From: Tillandsia leiboldiana
Taxonomy: Eukaryota > Streptophyta > Magnoliopsida > Poales > Bromeliaceae
Assembly (NCBI GenBank): GCA_029204045.2
Contig: CM055077.1
Location: 10,368,584 to 10,432,583 of the forward strand
Length of the DNA stretch: 64,000 bases
Direction of reading: 5' to 3'
Position 1 is the first letter of the stretch. Every line of letters starts with the position of its first letter. Below are positions 20,761-32,561 of this stretch, piece by piece. The notes under the pieces are model-generated. The model was not told the DNA's origin. It saw nothing but the letters and a program-made list of their open reading frames with translations, and did not search any database. A program made the position numbers and the translations under genes.

Positions 20761-22067
20761 TGTTGGTTTATTTTATAGGATCCACAAGGATCTAAATAGG
20801 TACTATCAAACAACTAGAGGGGGGGTGAATAGGTGTAATACTTAAAAAACTCAATCTCAGTGCAAAATAAAAACCAATGCGGAAAATAAAAATAGCACAC
20901 CGAGATTTACGTGGAAACTCCAATCCTGGAGAAAAACCACGGGACCAACACGCAATAACAATCCACTAAGAATAGAAGAATAACAAGGTGATTACCGACT
21001 CCACGGACTCAACCCCTCCTTCAGCTTCTTCGGACCTTGCGCTGACCGGTTGGATGTCCACGCAATAACAATCCCCTAAGAAAAGAAGAATAACAAGGTG
21101 ATTACCGTCTCCACGGATTTAACCCCTCCTTCAACTTCTTCGGACCTTGCGCTCCACCGATTGCACGTCCACTGCACACGTTCGAATCCACGAACGCCAC
21201 TCGAAACCACAAGCACACGTTTCGAATCCACGAAACGCCTTCAACACATCGAATCCACGATGCCACGTCGAATCCACGACGCAAATAGACGATAAAGAAT
21301 ATAGGCTTCGATGGTGATCCTTTGCTTAGATTCTCATTGAGGAACCGTAGAAGAAATTTCTAAGCAAAGATTAGATCAATTCGACAAAAGATATGTTCTT
21401 GAAAGAACCTTCGAATTGACCTAAAAGAGGCGAAAGAGAAGAACGGTAAAAACCAGCCTCTAGGGTTTCTCTCGAGTGTTTCTGAATTGATCGGTATTAG
21501 TCGCCCCGTTGAGAAACCCTAAGTATCTATTTATAACCCTTGGAAAAAGATAAAAGTCGGTTTAGTAATTTTATCCCGATAGGGCATTGTGTACCGGTAC
21601 CAAATATCGCGTTCCGGTACGCAATGGTGCAAAACACAGATTTTTCTATTGTGTTCCGGTACGCGAGTCCGTGTTCCGGTACGCAATGCAATTTACAAAA
21701 AATTCTGTGTCGGGTTAGAGGAACTTCAAGTGTGGTTCCGGTACGCAATGTAAAAACTAATTTTTCCAAGATAAACTTTATCCAAAACAAACCAAGTACC
21801 GGAATCCAAACTTAAAATAAGTTGTTAGTTAAAACCAAGTTCCTAAACCCAAGTCTAAACCAAGTTTCAATAACTTCCTGATTCCAATGATTATAAATGA
21901 ACTTAAATCACCATGGTTTAATTAACCATACCTGAGTGTTATCTTGAGCTTATGTTGAATCTTCAAAGAGTCTTCGAAAGCTGATTTGACAATTTGATCC
22001 CTTTAAGACTCCGACTCAACACACTGACTTGACTCACGAAATGTGCCAATACCAAAAAGCCGTAACA
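20761..22067 (-). mobile_element. Copia solo LTR (1307 bp) inside gypsy LTR-5, TSD CTTTT
   Basis: On the plus strand it starts TGTTGG and ends GCCGTAACA. CTTTT flanks it at 20756-20760 and 22068-22072. The uninterrupted target (GGCCACCTTTTTCTGC) is present in LTR-2 near 9678-9693. This subfamily has U3 dyads of the form GTACCGGTAC (21591) or GTTCCGGTAC (21611, 21653, 21673, 21735), in pairs 20 bp apart. Its hairpin chain at 21179-21281 has AATCCA loops with stems CGTTCG, CGTTTCG, CATCG and CGTCG. Confidence 0.92.
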
Positions 22068-23754
22068 CTTTTTCTGCTACACTATCATGCTGGAACTGAC
22101 TTAGGAGAAATCATGCTTTCATTTCTTTCTCCTGTTATCTAGACTTAGGGGATAGTGTGCTCGGGTTCGAGCGAGGGGCTGCGATAGTGTAGTCAGATAC
22201 TTAGAGTTTTGGGGCAGATGGGGATTGATGATAGGGTATTGCGGTGACCGCGGACTGGGGGCGGTTGACCGGGTTATTACTATTATTATTGCATCAGATT
22301 GGAGGTGAGGGATCGGGCTTTCTTTGTGGATGGTTTTTCCCACTTATTTAGAGTCATGATCCAGTCCTGCTATATCGGATACTTATGGCTACATACTTTA
22401 CTCGTGTGGGTCGCTCCCCTCGAGTGCCACTCCGGAGTAGGCTTAGGACCGAGCCGTGTGCTGGTCGATTGGACATCTTTAGATCGAGCCGTGTGCCGAT
22501 CAGATACTTGGTTCTTGAGTTTGACAGCAGAGCAGGCAGTGCCAATGATTACTGGTTCATTGATTGGGTACCCTTAGTCAGGCATTCTAGTACCGCTGCA
22601 TACAGTTAGCCATTCATCTAGCTTGATATTTTAGAGGCATTTTAGTGGTAGCTTTTTCATCAGTAGTTATATTTACAGCTTACCACCTTTGTTTTATTTT
22701 TCGCCTCTAGTAGTCCTAGTGGGTATGTCTGAGTTTGAGGTCTACCCACTAGGGGAGGCTACTGTTTTTATAGTAGTTCTCACCCCCCCCACCCCCCTAC
22801 TGTTTTCCTTTGTCTCTTTCCCCTTTGTTTTGCAGAGTCATCTGCTGGAGTTGCTAGACCCTCCTCGTCGGATCGAGGTAAGAGGATCGCGGATTAGATA
22901 GCTGTCTACCTGGTCGCCAGTTTAGCTGTTTGATGTATCCCCTGTACACTTAGATACTTGTACTTTTCCTTTCTTTTGGGTCTTGCTTCGGCCAGCTGGT
23001 TGTATTTGGTTGGTGAGCTGGGAGAGACACATGTATATTTGAGAGTTTCCTTTTTGTAACTTTACTTTCCAGCTTTATCTGAGATGTATTAGTTGTAGTT
23101 TAGCTCTGTTTTATGCTCTTTCAGTATTTCTTATATCTGAGCAGGTTACCAGCGCTTCGTGCACAAGGGAAATTCCATGTGCACGGCGGATCTGTGGACG
23201 AGCCCGGGTTCTGGTTTACACCCGGGGTGTGACATAGGGTCTATTTATAGGTTAGAAACGTTTTGGAAAGAGATAAGAATAAAAAACTATCTTAACAAAA
23301 TTTTTCCCGCACGGCAGTCCGGACTGGATTTCATCTGATCCAGACTGTCGTCTTAGACAAGAAAATTTCCAGAAATAAGGTTCGGGGTCCGGACTGGATG
23401 GGTCTGATTCAGACTGTTTCATGCGATTAACAAAAATAATGTTCGGGGTCCGGATTGGATAGAGTTTGATCCGGACTGGTTTTTCGCATGAAACAAACTA
23501 TGTTCAGGGTTCGGACTGGATCTGCATGATCCGGATCCTGAACATATAAAATATCCAGTTTTTTATTTTTATGCAATGAAAATTATTCCAAGTGTTTCTA
23601 AACTATAAGATCATCAAAAATATTTAGTTTAGCGTACATGATCATTTTGAATCCATTTTTCTTGAGATTGATGTATGTGATCTTCAAGTCTTCAACTTCA
23701 ATCTTCAAGACTCAAAACACTTTACGAAATACGCCAATACAAAAATCCTTAACA

Positions 23755-24371
23755 ATCTTCCCCTTTCGCGGTTTCGTGACAAAACATATAATCCACATAA
23801 CAAAATAGAAAAATAATTTTTATTGCTATCACCATACAACAAAAATACGCATGAATGATCCAAATGAATACAAGATGGAGTCTTCAAATCTTGTTCTCTT
23901 TGCAAAATAAAATTCTTGACAAAACAAAAACGTAAGTACCACAAGAATTTAAATCAGTAAACAACTAGAGAGATGACATCAAGAATTTGATATGTACAAG
24001 TATAGACAATCAGTATCATCAAAGTTCCATATGTCAATGTAATGTTCAAAGTTCAAGGTTCACAAAGTTAACAAGTTCAAAATAAGTCATCACATGTCAT
24101 ATGTCACTTGTTAACAAATATTACATGCCCAAATAGTTAGTCTTAAGGCATGTTAGAGTTCAGTTCCACTTACCCTTCCACTTACCTAAGGGTCTCAAGT
24201 GGGTCTCAGGTTCTCAAGTTCTCATGTCTCTCCTCCTTTTTGTCATTGAAAAAGCTAAAACAAAAATTGCGGGGAGGATAGTTCAACTGAAATGAAAAAA
24301 AAAAAAAAAAAAAGAAAGCCTGCAAAAGAACTTGTTAAAAAAAAAAAAACTGAAACTCTTGTCTTCAAACT
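23755..24371 (-). other. 3' internal non-coding region and PPT of the minus copia element
   Basis: Next to the left LTR, the minus strand reads GCGAAAGGGGAAGAT (about 23755-23769), the expected PPT. A second purine tract, visible on the plus strand as TCTCTCCTCCTTTTTGTC near 24227-24243, mirrors the internal PPT of copia-1 at 2705. Poly-A runs occur at 24294-24314 and 24338-24349. No coding frame is credible. Confidence 0.65.
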
Positions 24372-25624
24372 TCAATCTGATCCAGAGTCCTCTGAGCTAC
24401 TACATCCTAGCTTCGCGAAAATCTTTTTCACCAACTTGGTCAAAGACTTGTATTTCTTTTTCAATTCCAGTTGGGTGGCTGTGATTCGTTGAAGGTCCGA
24501 AGAAATCCGACCTCACTCAATAGAAATTCGCTTCTGCTCAGATGAAAGTCTTTGTTGTTTCCGATAGATTGAAGTAACAGAGGCTTCATCCTTTGAGGTT
24601 TCAAAAGTCCAAGACCTAAAGTTGTTGCTTATTGTGTTGTTGCTGCTGGTTGTGCTATTGCTGTTGTTGTTGCTTCTGCTTCAGCTTGATGGGAGGAGGT
24701 CGAAGGTCGCTTGCTTCGAGATGGAGTCGGGGTCTCATCTGGTTGGCAAGGGAGAGACTTCACAATTGTTGAGTCATTGATCGTTCCCAAACTATGCATA
24801 TATGTTGATGAGCGAATGTCTACGTCAAATTTTCTTAAAATCCGCATAATGATCATTGGGAATGGAAGTCGCTCCGTAGGATGTGCATGTTCCACATATT
24901 GCGCCATCCTTGACTAGATAGGATATGGAATATTGATATTAAGACCTCGAGCCGCGATGGGATGTCTAAGAAGATATAAATATAACTGTAATACCCGCCT
25001 TCTAAATTGGTAACTTTGCTTTATTCTATTGTTTTAGTGGTCTGGCGGGGGCTAAAGGTTCGAGAATTTTTGGGCTGACCGTCGGGGTTTGTGGGTATTT
25101 TTAGGTGCTAGAGCTCGCAAAACGATGAACGGTGGCGCGATCGGATTCGAATTCCGACCCCGAGATCTCCCAGAAATAAAATTTGAAGTTCGCTATTAGT
25201 TCGGGCGCGTCAGAATCCGTGCTGGCGATCAGCACGCCTTTCGAGGTAACCTGGACCCCTCTTTTGAATCCCGATGGACTACGTTTACAATTTGGGGACT
25301 TAGGGTTTTTCCGCTTTTTCTTTCGTTGCACTATGGCAAACCCGGGTGCGAACGGAAAAAGAAAAAAACCCCAAATCTACTTTTTCTCTCTTTTCTAGAC
25401 GGCGGCGTAGGGATCCAGGCGGAGAGACAGGGAGAGGGAAGGAGAGTTGTTCCGCTGCGGCAGGATCGATCGGGCGAGGAGCGGGCGTTCCCCTTCTTCC
25501 TCCTCCTCCAGCGTCCGAAGGTGAGTTTTTCATTTTGTTAGGTTCTTGATCGTCGAGGTGGTGGTCGTCGCTCCGGGTGAAACTGCCGTGCCGCCGCCGC
25601 CACCGCGGAGCCGCCGGCAGCAGC

Positions 25625-26090
25625 GGACGGCCCGCAGGCAGCGCGCCGCGCGGGCTGCCCGCGCCGACAGGCGCCGCGCGGGCTGCCCGCGAGGACAGGC
25701 GCCGCGCGGGATTCCCGCAGGCAGGCGCCGCGCGGGCGGGGGCCGCGCGGGCTGGCGCCGCGCGGGTTGCCCGCAGGCAGGCGCCGCGCGGACTGCGTGC
25801 AGGCAGGCACCGCGCGGGCGGCCGCCGCGCGGGCTGCCCTCAGGCAGGCGCAGCGCGGGCGGCCGCCGCGCGGGCTGCCCGCAGGTAGGCGCCGCGCGGG
25901 CCGGCGCCGCTCGGGGCCGCCTGCAGGCAGCGCCCCGCGCGGGCTGGTGCCGCGCGGGGCCGTCCGCAGGCAGCGCGCCACGCGGGCAGGTGCCGCACGG
26001 AGCCGCCCGCAGACAGGCCGCGCCGCGCGGGCTGGGGCCGCGCGAGGCCGTCCGCGGGCGGTGCGCGCCCGCACGGGTTGGTGCCGTGCG
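25625..26090 (+). repeat. GC-rich minisatellite, ~25-30 bp units, inside the solo LTR
   Basis: Units of the form GCGCCGCGCGGGCTGCCCGC followed by AGGCAG recur about 16-18 times with irregular length and substitutions. Each unit contains the near-palindrome CCGCGCGGG. The absence of stops on both strands produces long frames (205 aa plus, 178 aa minus) rich in Arg, Ala, Gly and Pro; I regard these as composition artefacts. Confidence 0.8.
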
Positions 26091-27072
26091 GGGAACTTCG
26101 TCGCGCGGGTTTAACCTAGCCGTCGTCGGGGTTCTGGGACCGCGCCGGCTTTTCGATTTTTGAGTCAGCGGCGGGTGTTGGGTCTTTTAGCCTTAGTGTT
26201 ACTGATGTTTTCCTTCGGGGGGGGCGTTGTAGGTTCGGCAGGCACGCAGTCGCGGACGAGCTGAACGCCGGTCGTCACACGCAAGGTGGGTACTTTTCCA
26301 TTGTTGGTTGGGAAAAGGTGTAAGTTAAAGTAGGTGCATGTTTGGGCAAAGGTGAAAAATAAAGTAATTACCCGTTTACATTGCTAACCCTGTTAAAGTT
26401 ATTATCTATATACCTGTTTACGAGGCTCGAGATTGCTACACGCACACCAACGGTTTGGCCACCGCGAGGGTGTGCTTTTCCGGAAAAGTGGTACGTTGAC
26501 CCTTGTACCCCACGTGTTGGTGACGTAACGGGGGCCCTCGTAGGTGGGGGGTGTGAGCGGTGGTGCCGAGGCAGGTGCTCGGTGTGGTGCCGAGGCAGGT
26601 GCGGTGCAGTTTGCCGAGGTAGGTGCTCGGTGTGGTTGCCGGGGCGGGTGCCCGGTTTGGATTGTACAGGGGGAAGGTTTTTACTGTCGATTGCACGATG
26701 AGGAGTGCGGTTGCTCTAGTTTTATTGTGGTTTGCTCTAGTTTTAGCCCTTCTTGCTTTCGTACTTTATATTCTGGGTCACTGACTTCCCACTCGGTGAC
26801 AGGTTCATCCAAGGTTGAGTGCTAGGGCGACGGTGAGGCCGCATGAGAGATCTTTTGGCCCTTCGAGGCCACGGACATTGGTTACCTCTCCTTATGTTCA
26901 TTTTATTACCTGTTAGTAGCTGTGTGTTATGTCACTTTTGTGGGTTGATGTGGATGTCGTGATTATTACAGTATTCTGTGGATGAATGTTTAGTTTACTA
27001 TTTGATTGTGGCCGTTTGCAAACAAAAAAAGGAAAAGAAAAGAAAACATTGCGAAAATGATTTGAAAAATAT

Positions 27073-27250
27073 TGGTGTCGAGTGGGCACCGTTTTCTAAA
27101 CCCTGTGGATTTATGGATTTCGAAATGGCTTTGCAAAAACATTGGTGTCGAGTGGGCACCGTTTTCAAAACCCTGTGTATTTATGGATTTCGAAACGGCT
27201 TTGTAAAATCTGGGTGTCGTGTGGGCACCGTTTTCAAAACCCTGTGGTTT
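27073..27250 (+). repeat. Tandem ~66-bp repeat, about 2.6 copies
   Basis: The unit starts GGTGTCGAGTGGGCACCGTTTTC and continues with AACCCTGTG and a TTTATGGATTTCGAAA segment. It begins near 27073, 27142 and 27207, the last copy being truncated. GGTG/CACC at the start of each unit can pair. Confidence 0.75.
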
Positions 27251-27368
27251 ATCCTTTCAAAGATAGTCGGCCTCTTTATTACTTATAGAAAAATGGTTGT
27301 ATGTACTCGACTGTTGAACTAGTGTGGTTAAAGTGATGATTGTATGGATATTGTAGTCAGGACGCCGT

Positions 27369-27417
27369 GCATATACAAAGGAGACTCTGCCCGTTTGCAG
27401 AGTAAATTTGTATATGC
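27369..27417 (+). other. Two-storey hairpin near the 3' end of the solo LTR
   Basis: The outer arms GCATATACAAA (27369-27379) and TTTGTATATGC (27407-27417) pair perfectly over 11 bp. Inside them ACTCTGC (27384-27390) pairs with GCAGAGT (27397-27403) around a CCGTTT loop. It occupies the same place as the U5 hairpins of the other gypsy LTRs, about 115 bp before the terminus. Confidence 0.7.
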
Positions 27418-28457
27418 GGCGGGTCTGGGCACGCACCGGGGAAGATCGGTTTCAAAAAAAAAAAAAAAAATGCAAATTTGGGAGCTTCGGTGGCTCTTCT
27501 TCCGTGTGTTTAAACCCCCGGGGCGTGACAATAACATCCTGTCCCATCGCAAAACCTTCATCTGCATGTTCGGTAGAATATTGTAATAAACAATAAAATT
27601 CAAAAATCGATACTCCGGTCGTAGTTCGTTTGAAAATACTGAATTCCAAGCTGACCGTGTATCTGCCATGCAGATCCCATCAACAACAGTTCTCCAAAAA
27701 ATCGACGTCATAATCTGTCCTTTCATATAATGAACCCCGTCAATTTGAGCTTTCATTCCAAGTACCTCTCCAATCAACTGAGGTGTGATCTTGAGCTTAG
27801 TATTTCTGACAGCCATGTGAAATTCCATTGGTCCATTCTCTTGTTCTTTAAGATGATGCGCACACATGTAGACGGTTCAAACAAGATATAGGCAGTATCC
27901 CGTGGTCTCGGGAAATTTACAAATCTGTGAATATCCAGCTCGATCAAATAAAACACCAAACTCTTTAGACCGTTCCTGGAGAGCTGCGATATTTACATGT
28001 CGTTCTCCAATGCACTCTCTATTTTCAAAATCCTTTATTCTATCAGAGTTGATATGAACAAACTCTTGCGGAGGTGGCTCACTGGCAAGTGGCTCCTCGA
28101 TCTCAATTCCACGAGATCTTCCTTTTTTCTTTGCAACGCTTTTTCTCTTCCTTGAAATTGGTTCCATGGGGGCTTTCCCTTTTTCTGCTGCTGTTGCCGG
28201 TGACTTTGTCTTTGTTGAGGCAAGGATTGCAGAAGATTTTCTCTTAGCTTCTGCTGCCGCAGCTTCCTTCGCTCCCTCGACCGTTTTGTCCCATTCCTCA
28301 GATTCGGTCTCTGATTCATCTAGGGGAACAAAATCAGCTTGATCTTGATCCTTCCTTACTCGTTTCAACTTGTTTGTTACCCTTGTGCTTACAAGAGCAG
28401 TGATGAAAATAATGAACCACCCAAAAACCATCTTGAAGAAATTGTTAAAAATCTCTG

Positions 28458-28842
28458 CTGTGAGCAAGAACTCCACAACACATGAAAAATATGTTTAATT
28501 CAAAAAATTATAAAAATTATACCCAAACAATTCTCATGTTATGTAGAAGATAGGAATCAAGAAAGATTTGCAAAAAAAAATTTAAAAATAGATTAATTCC
28601 ATAATTTTTGAAAATTCTTAAAATATGTCATAAAACCAAAATTTCATAAATCGAAGCCCAAAAATTCATTTAGAAAGTAATATACAATCATAGAAAGGTT
28701 TCTTAGGCATCCGGAGTTCAATTTATGTAAGAAAATTCGGAGAAAAACATCAAAAATTGAGTTCTAGGCATGAAATATATTACGTTTTGAAGAAAAATAG
28801 CAAGAACTGTGAAAATCCGAGATTTGATCTTAAATAACTTAC
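28458..28842 (-). other. Putative env-like leader intron of the minus copia element
   Basis: Reading the minus strand, a donor GTAAGT begins at 28842 and an acceptor CTCACAG ends at 28458, giving 385 nt. Upstream (28975-29070) are four CCGG-type dyads in two pairs (cores at 28981/29004 and 29043/29062; spacing 23 and 19 bp), then TTTTATTAC in place of the TATA-like box. This matches the copia-1 and copia-3 internal module although the dyad arms differ. Confidence 0.5.
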
Positions 28843-29499
28843 TTGGATGAAGTGAAATCGAGTTAAAAGAAGATCCAAGAGCTCTTTGTTTCTAGTGAGA
28901 GAAAGAGAAGAGGCTAAAAAAATTTAGAAGTGAGAAATAAAATCAAACCCCTTCATTTGTAATAAAACCGAGCGCGCGGTCCGGATCGGCTCATGAAGTC
29001 AGTCCGGATCGGCTTCACCCGCAGAATCCCATCGTTCGGGATCCGTACTGACTGATCCAGTCCGGACCGCCTGCAACTTTTTCTCCAGAAAAAATCATAA
29101 AAATTCTATAAAATTCAGAAAAAGTATGTAAACATTCTTGCGCATCAACTTTATACAAAAAGTATCGTTTCATATAAAAAGAAATAGATTATGAAAAATC
29201 TATCGAAATATCCCAAATTTTGAAACGAAAATTTATAAAAATTAAAACCTCTAAAGTTGAGCTAGTTCAAAACATCAGTCACGATCTAATGAGTAATGAA
29301 TTTATCAAATCATCAATTGAGCAAAGAAAATGAAGTATTAAGATCGATAGATGTTTAAAATCTCAAATATGTCAAATAATATTATCTAGTCAATATATTT
29401 AGGGAGTGGCTCTTTGAGCATTTTTCAATCTAAAATCCCACCTTATACCAACCTTGGAATTTGACAGAATCAAGTATTCCAAAACGTATTTTATCAAAT

Positions 29500-29670
29500 A
29501 AACAGTATCACCATGCTTGGTAAACATGTGGTAGCTGTACACAGTACTCGGACGATCGAGGTGGAAGCTCTTTCCTCCATGTGGTGGTAGTTTTCACACT
29601 CCACTAAGGGATATAACTCTTTCCACATCTTTTGAGCATGAAAATTTTAAATAAGCTCCCCCTCAATTGG
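29500..29670 (-). other. Conserved non-coding block, minus copia copy
   Basis: This is the counterpart of 640-860: plus-strand ACATGTGGTAGCTG, CTCGGACGATCGAG and GGTGGTAGTTTTCAC segments and a CTCCCCCTCAATT tract (about 29657-29669) correspond one for one. The compensated inverted repeat (CTCGG..CCGAG in copia-1, CTCG..CGAG here) is retained. Confidence 0.55.
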
Positions 29671-30106
29671 CTATCAATTATGTAAGATATTCAGTATTCA
29701 ACCAACAATTAGTCTCGTGTTCATACTTGTTTCAATCATCAAATAAGATAAAGACAATACCAAGAGATTATTGAGTGAGGAATTGACTTTGATCAATTAA
29801 AGATGAAATAATTGATATAAATGATTATTGCATCAAATGAGTTATAATGATATCCAAATCATAATAAATTTCTCAAAACATGAAAGGATACAATCAAAGT
29901 TAATTATGCTAATGCTCAGTTAATGTTCTATAGTACAAACAAAAAAAATAAAAACACAAAACAAAACCTAAACTAAGCAATGGTTCAAAAGGAAATTATT
30001 TCAAGGAAAGCATACCAATTGCTCTTCGCAAATGAATAAAACGTTTTTGATCCAAAGGTTTTGTTAAAATATCAGCTAATTGATCATCAGTTGAAACATA
30101 AGAAAT

Positions 30107-31286
30107 TTACAAAGTATTTGATTCAACTAGCTCTCTTAAAAAATGATATCTCAGTTCAATGTATTTTGTTCTAGAGTGCAACACAGGGTTTTTAGAAATA
30201 TTAACGGCACTAGTGTTGCCACATAAAATAGTTACCGAGGTCGCAGGAATGCGGAAGTCACTCAATACACTTTTCATCCAAATCAATTGAGTTGAGCAAC
30301 TTTTTGCAGAAATATATTCTGCCTCGGCAGTAGAGAGAGCAATGCAGTTTTGTTTTTTACTATGCCATGCAACAAGACAATGGCCAAGATAAAAACATGC
30401 ACCACTCGTGCTCTTTCGATCATCCACTGATCCAGCCCAATCGGCATATGAATATTCTATAATGTCGAGAGATGTGCCCATTGGATACCAAATTCCGAAA
30501 TTGATTGTACCTTTGACATACCGGATGATCATTTTCACCGCTTTCAGGTGAATTTCCTTTGGTGCTGATTGATATCTCGCGCAAATCCCAACACTGAAAG
30601 AAATATCTGGGCAACTAGTAGTAAGGTAGAGTAGACTTCCAATCATACTTCTGTAAAGTTTCTCGTCTATACTCTCTCCGTGAGATTCACTTCCTAACCC
30701 TTTATTGCTAATTTCCATAGGAGTCGGATAGTCTTTAGAATATTCTAATCCAAATTTCTTAACCAACTCCTTCGCATATCCAAAAAAATACGAAAGCTCG
30801 CCCATCATGGACATCTCAAATTCGCTTTCCATTGTCTCGGCGAATTTTGAAGCATCGTCGTTTCTCGTAGCTCCAAACACGATGTCATCCACATAGATTT
30901 GTGGCACAATGAAATTATCCTGAAAGTGCTTCACAAAGAGTGTCCGATTGGCTCCCCCTCAATTGAAAAACATGGTTTGGAAATTTATGATTAATGAAAC
31001 CTTTCGGTTGAGCCACATAAACTTCCTCATTTAGAAAACTATTTAAAAATGCACTCTTCACGTCCATTTGAAAAAGTTTTATTTTAAAACGACAAGCAAT
31101 TGCGAAAAGAATATGAATGGACTCAAGACGAGCAACCGGGGCGAAAGTCTCATCAAAGTCTATAACTTCAACTTGTGAATAGCCCTGAGCAACCAAATGC
31201 GCTTTGTTTCGTACGTCTTCATTTTTCTTATTCTTGAAAATCCATTTAGTACCAATAATGTTCTGTTGCTTAGGGGGCTTCTTTAA
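30107..31286 (-). pseudogene. pol: pol: reverse transcriptase and RNase H of the minus copia element
   Basis: Two overlapping frames carry the RT N-terminal half (31196-30915, with VAQGYSQVE and FDETFAPVARLES motifs) and the RT active-site half plus RNase H (30934-30107, YVDDIVFGA, ADWAGSVDDRKSTSG, ALSTAEAEYIS, NTSAVNISKNP). Two coding deletions are visible against copia-3: one just before the FVKHFQ-equivalent segment, where the LKQAPRAWYERL region is lost, and one inside the RT after GELSYFFG, removing the QSKYAME-type segment. The pieces are out of frame, so the enzyme cannot be made. Confidence 0.85.
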
Positions 31287-31289
31287 TTT

Positions 31290-32561
31290 TCAGACTTTGT
31301 TCCTTTCAAAATGATTAAGCTCTTCTTGCATTGCTTCAATCCAATAATCGTCTTGAAGAGCTTCATCAATATTCTTCGGTTCCATCATGGAGACGTAGCA
31401 AGCGACTCCACATTCTAACTGTCTCCGAGTTCTAACTCCTTCTTGAGGATCTCCAATAATGTTTGATTCGGGATGATCCTTGAAGATACGAAGCGTTTGA
31501 GGTAACGGAGTACTCGGGAGAATTTGCGATGATTCCTGCACATTAGACGAACTAGAAGAACAATGAGATGCATCAAAATTTTCAGAAGATTTATCATACA
31601 AAGATGCAACATCATTAGCAGCCAATTCATCATCAAGAGATATATCGGTAGTAGATTTATCAGAAGAAAAATGGAAAGCTTCATCTGCTTTAACATTGAT
31701 AGATTCTATCATCGTTTTAGATTCAAGGTTAAATACCCGATATGCTCTACTATTTGTAGAATAACCCATAAAAATTTCATCGTCACTACGAGAGTCGAAT
31801 TTTCCAAGATTCTCACGATCACGTAAAATGTAGCAACGACTTTCGAAGATACGAAAATACTTGATATTCAGTTTTCTACTAAACCATAGCTCATATGGCG
31901 TATTTAAAGTATCCGGGCGCAAATATATTCTATTGATCACATAGACAGTGGTGTTAACTGCTTCAGCCCAAAAATGTAACGGAAGTTTCCGGCTATGAAG
32001 CATAACACGCGCCATCTCCTGTACAACCCTATTTTTGCGCTCGACTATACCGTTTTGTTGCGGTGTATAAGGTGCAGAGAATTCATGTTTTATGCCGTTC
32101 GAAGAATAAAAATCAATGAATTTTGAATTAATGAATTCTCCACCTCTATCACTATGAACATAAACGATCTTTTCATTTTTCTCAATCATAACCCGATGAC
32201 AAATTTCATGAAAAGAATCGAAAGTATCCGCTTTCTCTTTTAAAAATACTACCCATGAATATCTAGAGAAATCATCAACCAAAAAAAAAATATACCATTT
32301 ACCTCCCAAACTTGGTTGACGAGTTGGCCCCATTAAGTCCATATGCAATAATTCCAGTGGTCGTTTGGTTCCTACGTGGTTCAAGTTCCGGTGAGTGCAT
32401 CTAGTTTGTTTTCCCTTTTGACAACCTCCACACACAATGTTTTCTTTAAAGTTCAATTTTGGAACACCTCTAACCACGTCTTTATTAGAAATTCTAGATA
32501 GTTCCTTAAAATTTATGTGACCTAGTTTTTCATGCCAAAGAGTTTCATTATCAAATGACAC
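31290..32561 (-). pseudogene. pol: pol: GAG-pre-integrase and integrase of the minus copia element
   Basis: A 423-codon frame begins at the integrase zinc-binding region (LWHEKLGHINF...CGGCQKGKQ, the HHCC type) and includes the catalytic core with HMDLMGP, SDRGGEF and NGIVERKN carrying the D, D and E positions. The linker toward RT follows, ending in a stop just after FERNKV. It would cut and join the cDNA ends into host DNA. The frame is isolated from protease and RT by stops on both sides. Confidence 0.88.

Larger units (their letters stand above)
18639..23234 (+). mobile_element. Gypsy solo LTR (LTR-5), TSD TAGGG, containing a copia solo LTR
   Basis: The insertion starts TGTAATGG and ends GGGGTGTGACA, flanked by TAGGG at 18634-18638 and 23235-23239. 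The interrupted host reads continuously in the other LTR at 35540-35560. The net length without the nested copia LTR is about 3.28 kb. It shows a G-box-rich U3 (18950-19320), CGGGCGCCCG at 19431-19440, TATATAA at 19485 and a U5 hairpin at 23158-23185. No internal domain is present, so it is a solo LTR. Confidence 0.9.
17869..23754 (-). repeat. 3' (left) LTR of the minus copia element, split by a gypsy solo LTR
   Basis: LTR sequence occupies 17869-18638 and 23240-23754, about 1285 bp once the insertion and one TSD copy are removed. It begins TGTGCGTTATGG and ends CCTTAACA. The G-run at 17917-17930 (14 G) is longer than the 6-8 G of sibling LTRs. Hairpin-chain motifs (GAATCCAC on the plus strand) lie at about 18195-18330. 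The U3 dyads near 23308-23535 use AGTCCGGACT or GTCCGGAC-type arms instead of GATCCGGATC. Confidence 0.88.
24987..27530 (+). mobile_element. Solo LTR of a TGTAATACCC-type gypsy family (2544 bp), TSD ATAAC
   Basis: The insertion begins TGTAATACCCG and ends CCCCGGGGCGTGACA, with ATAAC at 24982-24986 and 27531-27535. It carries a GC-rich minisatellite (25625-26090), a G-box-free GC region, a 66-bp repeat (27073-27250) and a two-storey terminal hairpin (27369-27417). The LTR starting at 63015 begins with nearly the same bases (TGTAATACTCGGG), so they may belong to one family. No internal coding region is present. Confidence 0.85.
24372..28431 (-). pseudogene. Env-like gene of the minus copia element, broken by a solo LTR
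   Basis: The likely start is the ATG at 28431, whose product begins with a hydrophobic segment (MVFGWFIIFITALV). It aligns with the internal Met-Arg-Phe start of the copia-3 protein and lies shortly after a conserved acceptor (CTCACAG ending at 28458). The upstream ATG at 28476 precedes that acceptor and is less likely. An acidic/basic linker leads to the central domain (RECIGERHVNI..., then GPMEFH..., ITPQLIGEVLGM), cut at 27531 by the solo LTR 24987-27530. It resumes at 24981 with INIPY and AQYVEH-type motifs, then a low-complexity Thr/Gln/Ala stretch with stops. A decayed coiled coil near 24380-24560 ends in a CSSSEDS-type acidic tail and stop at 24374-24372. Confidence 0.75.

Noticed and set aside
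20761..22067. A MITE or DNA transposon, given short terminal TGTT/AACA
   Set aside because: The 1.3-kb length, 5-bp TSD, U3 dyads, TATA and hairpin chain match copia LTRs; it is a solo LTR.
25546..26163. 205-aa plus-strand ORF (and 178-aa minus-strand ORF) rich in Arg/Ala/Gly
   Set aside because: Both strands are open because of the GC-rich minisatellite. The peptide is only the repeat unit translated and lies inside a solo LTR.
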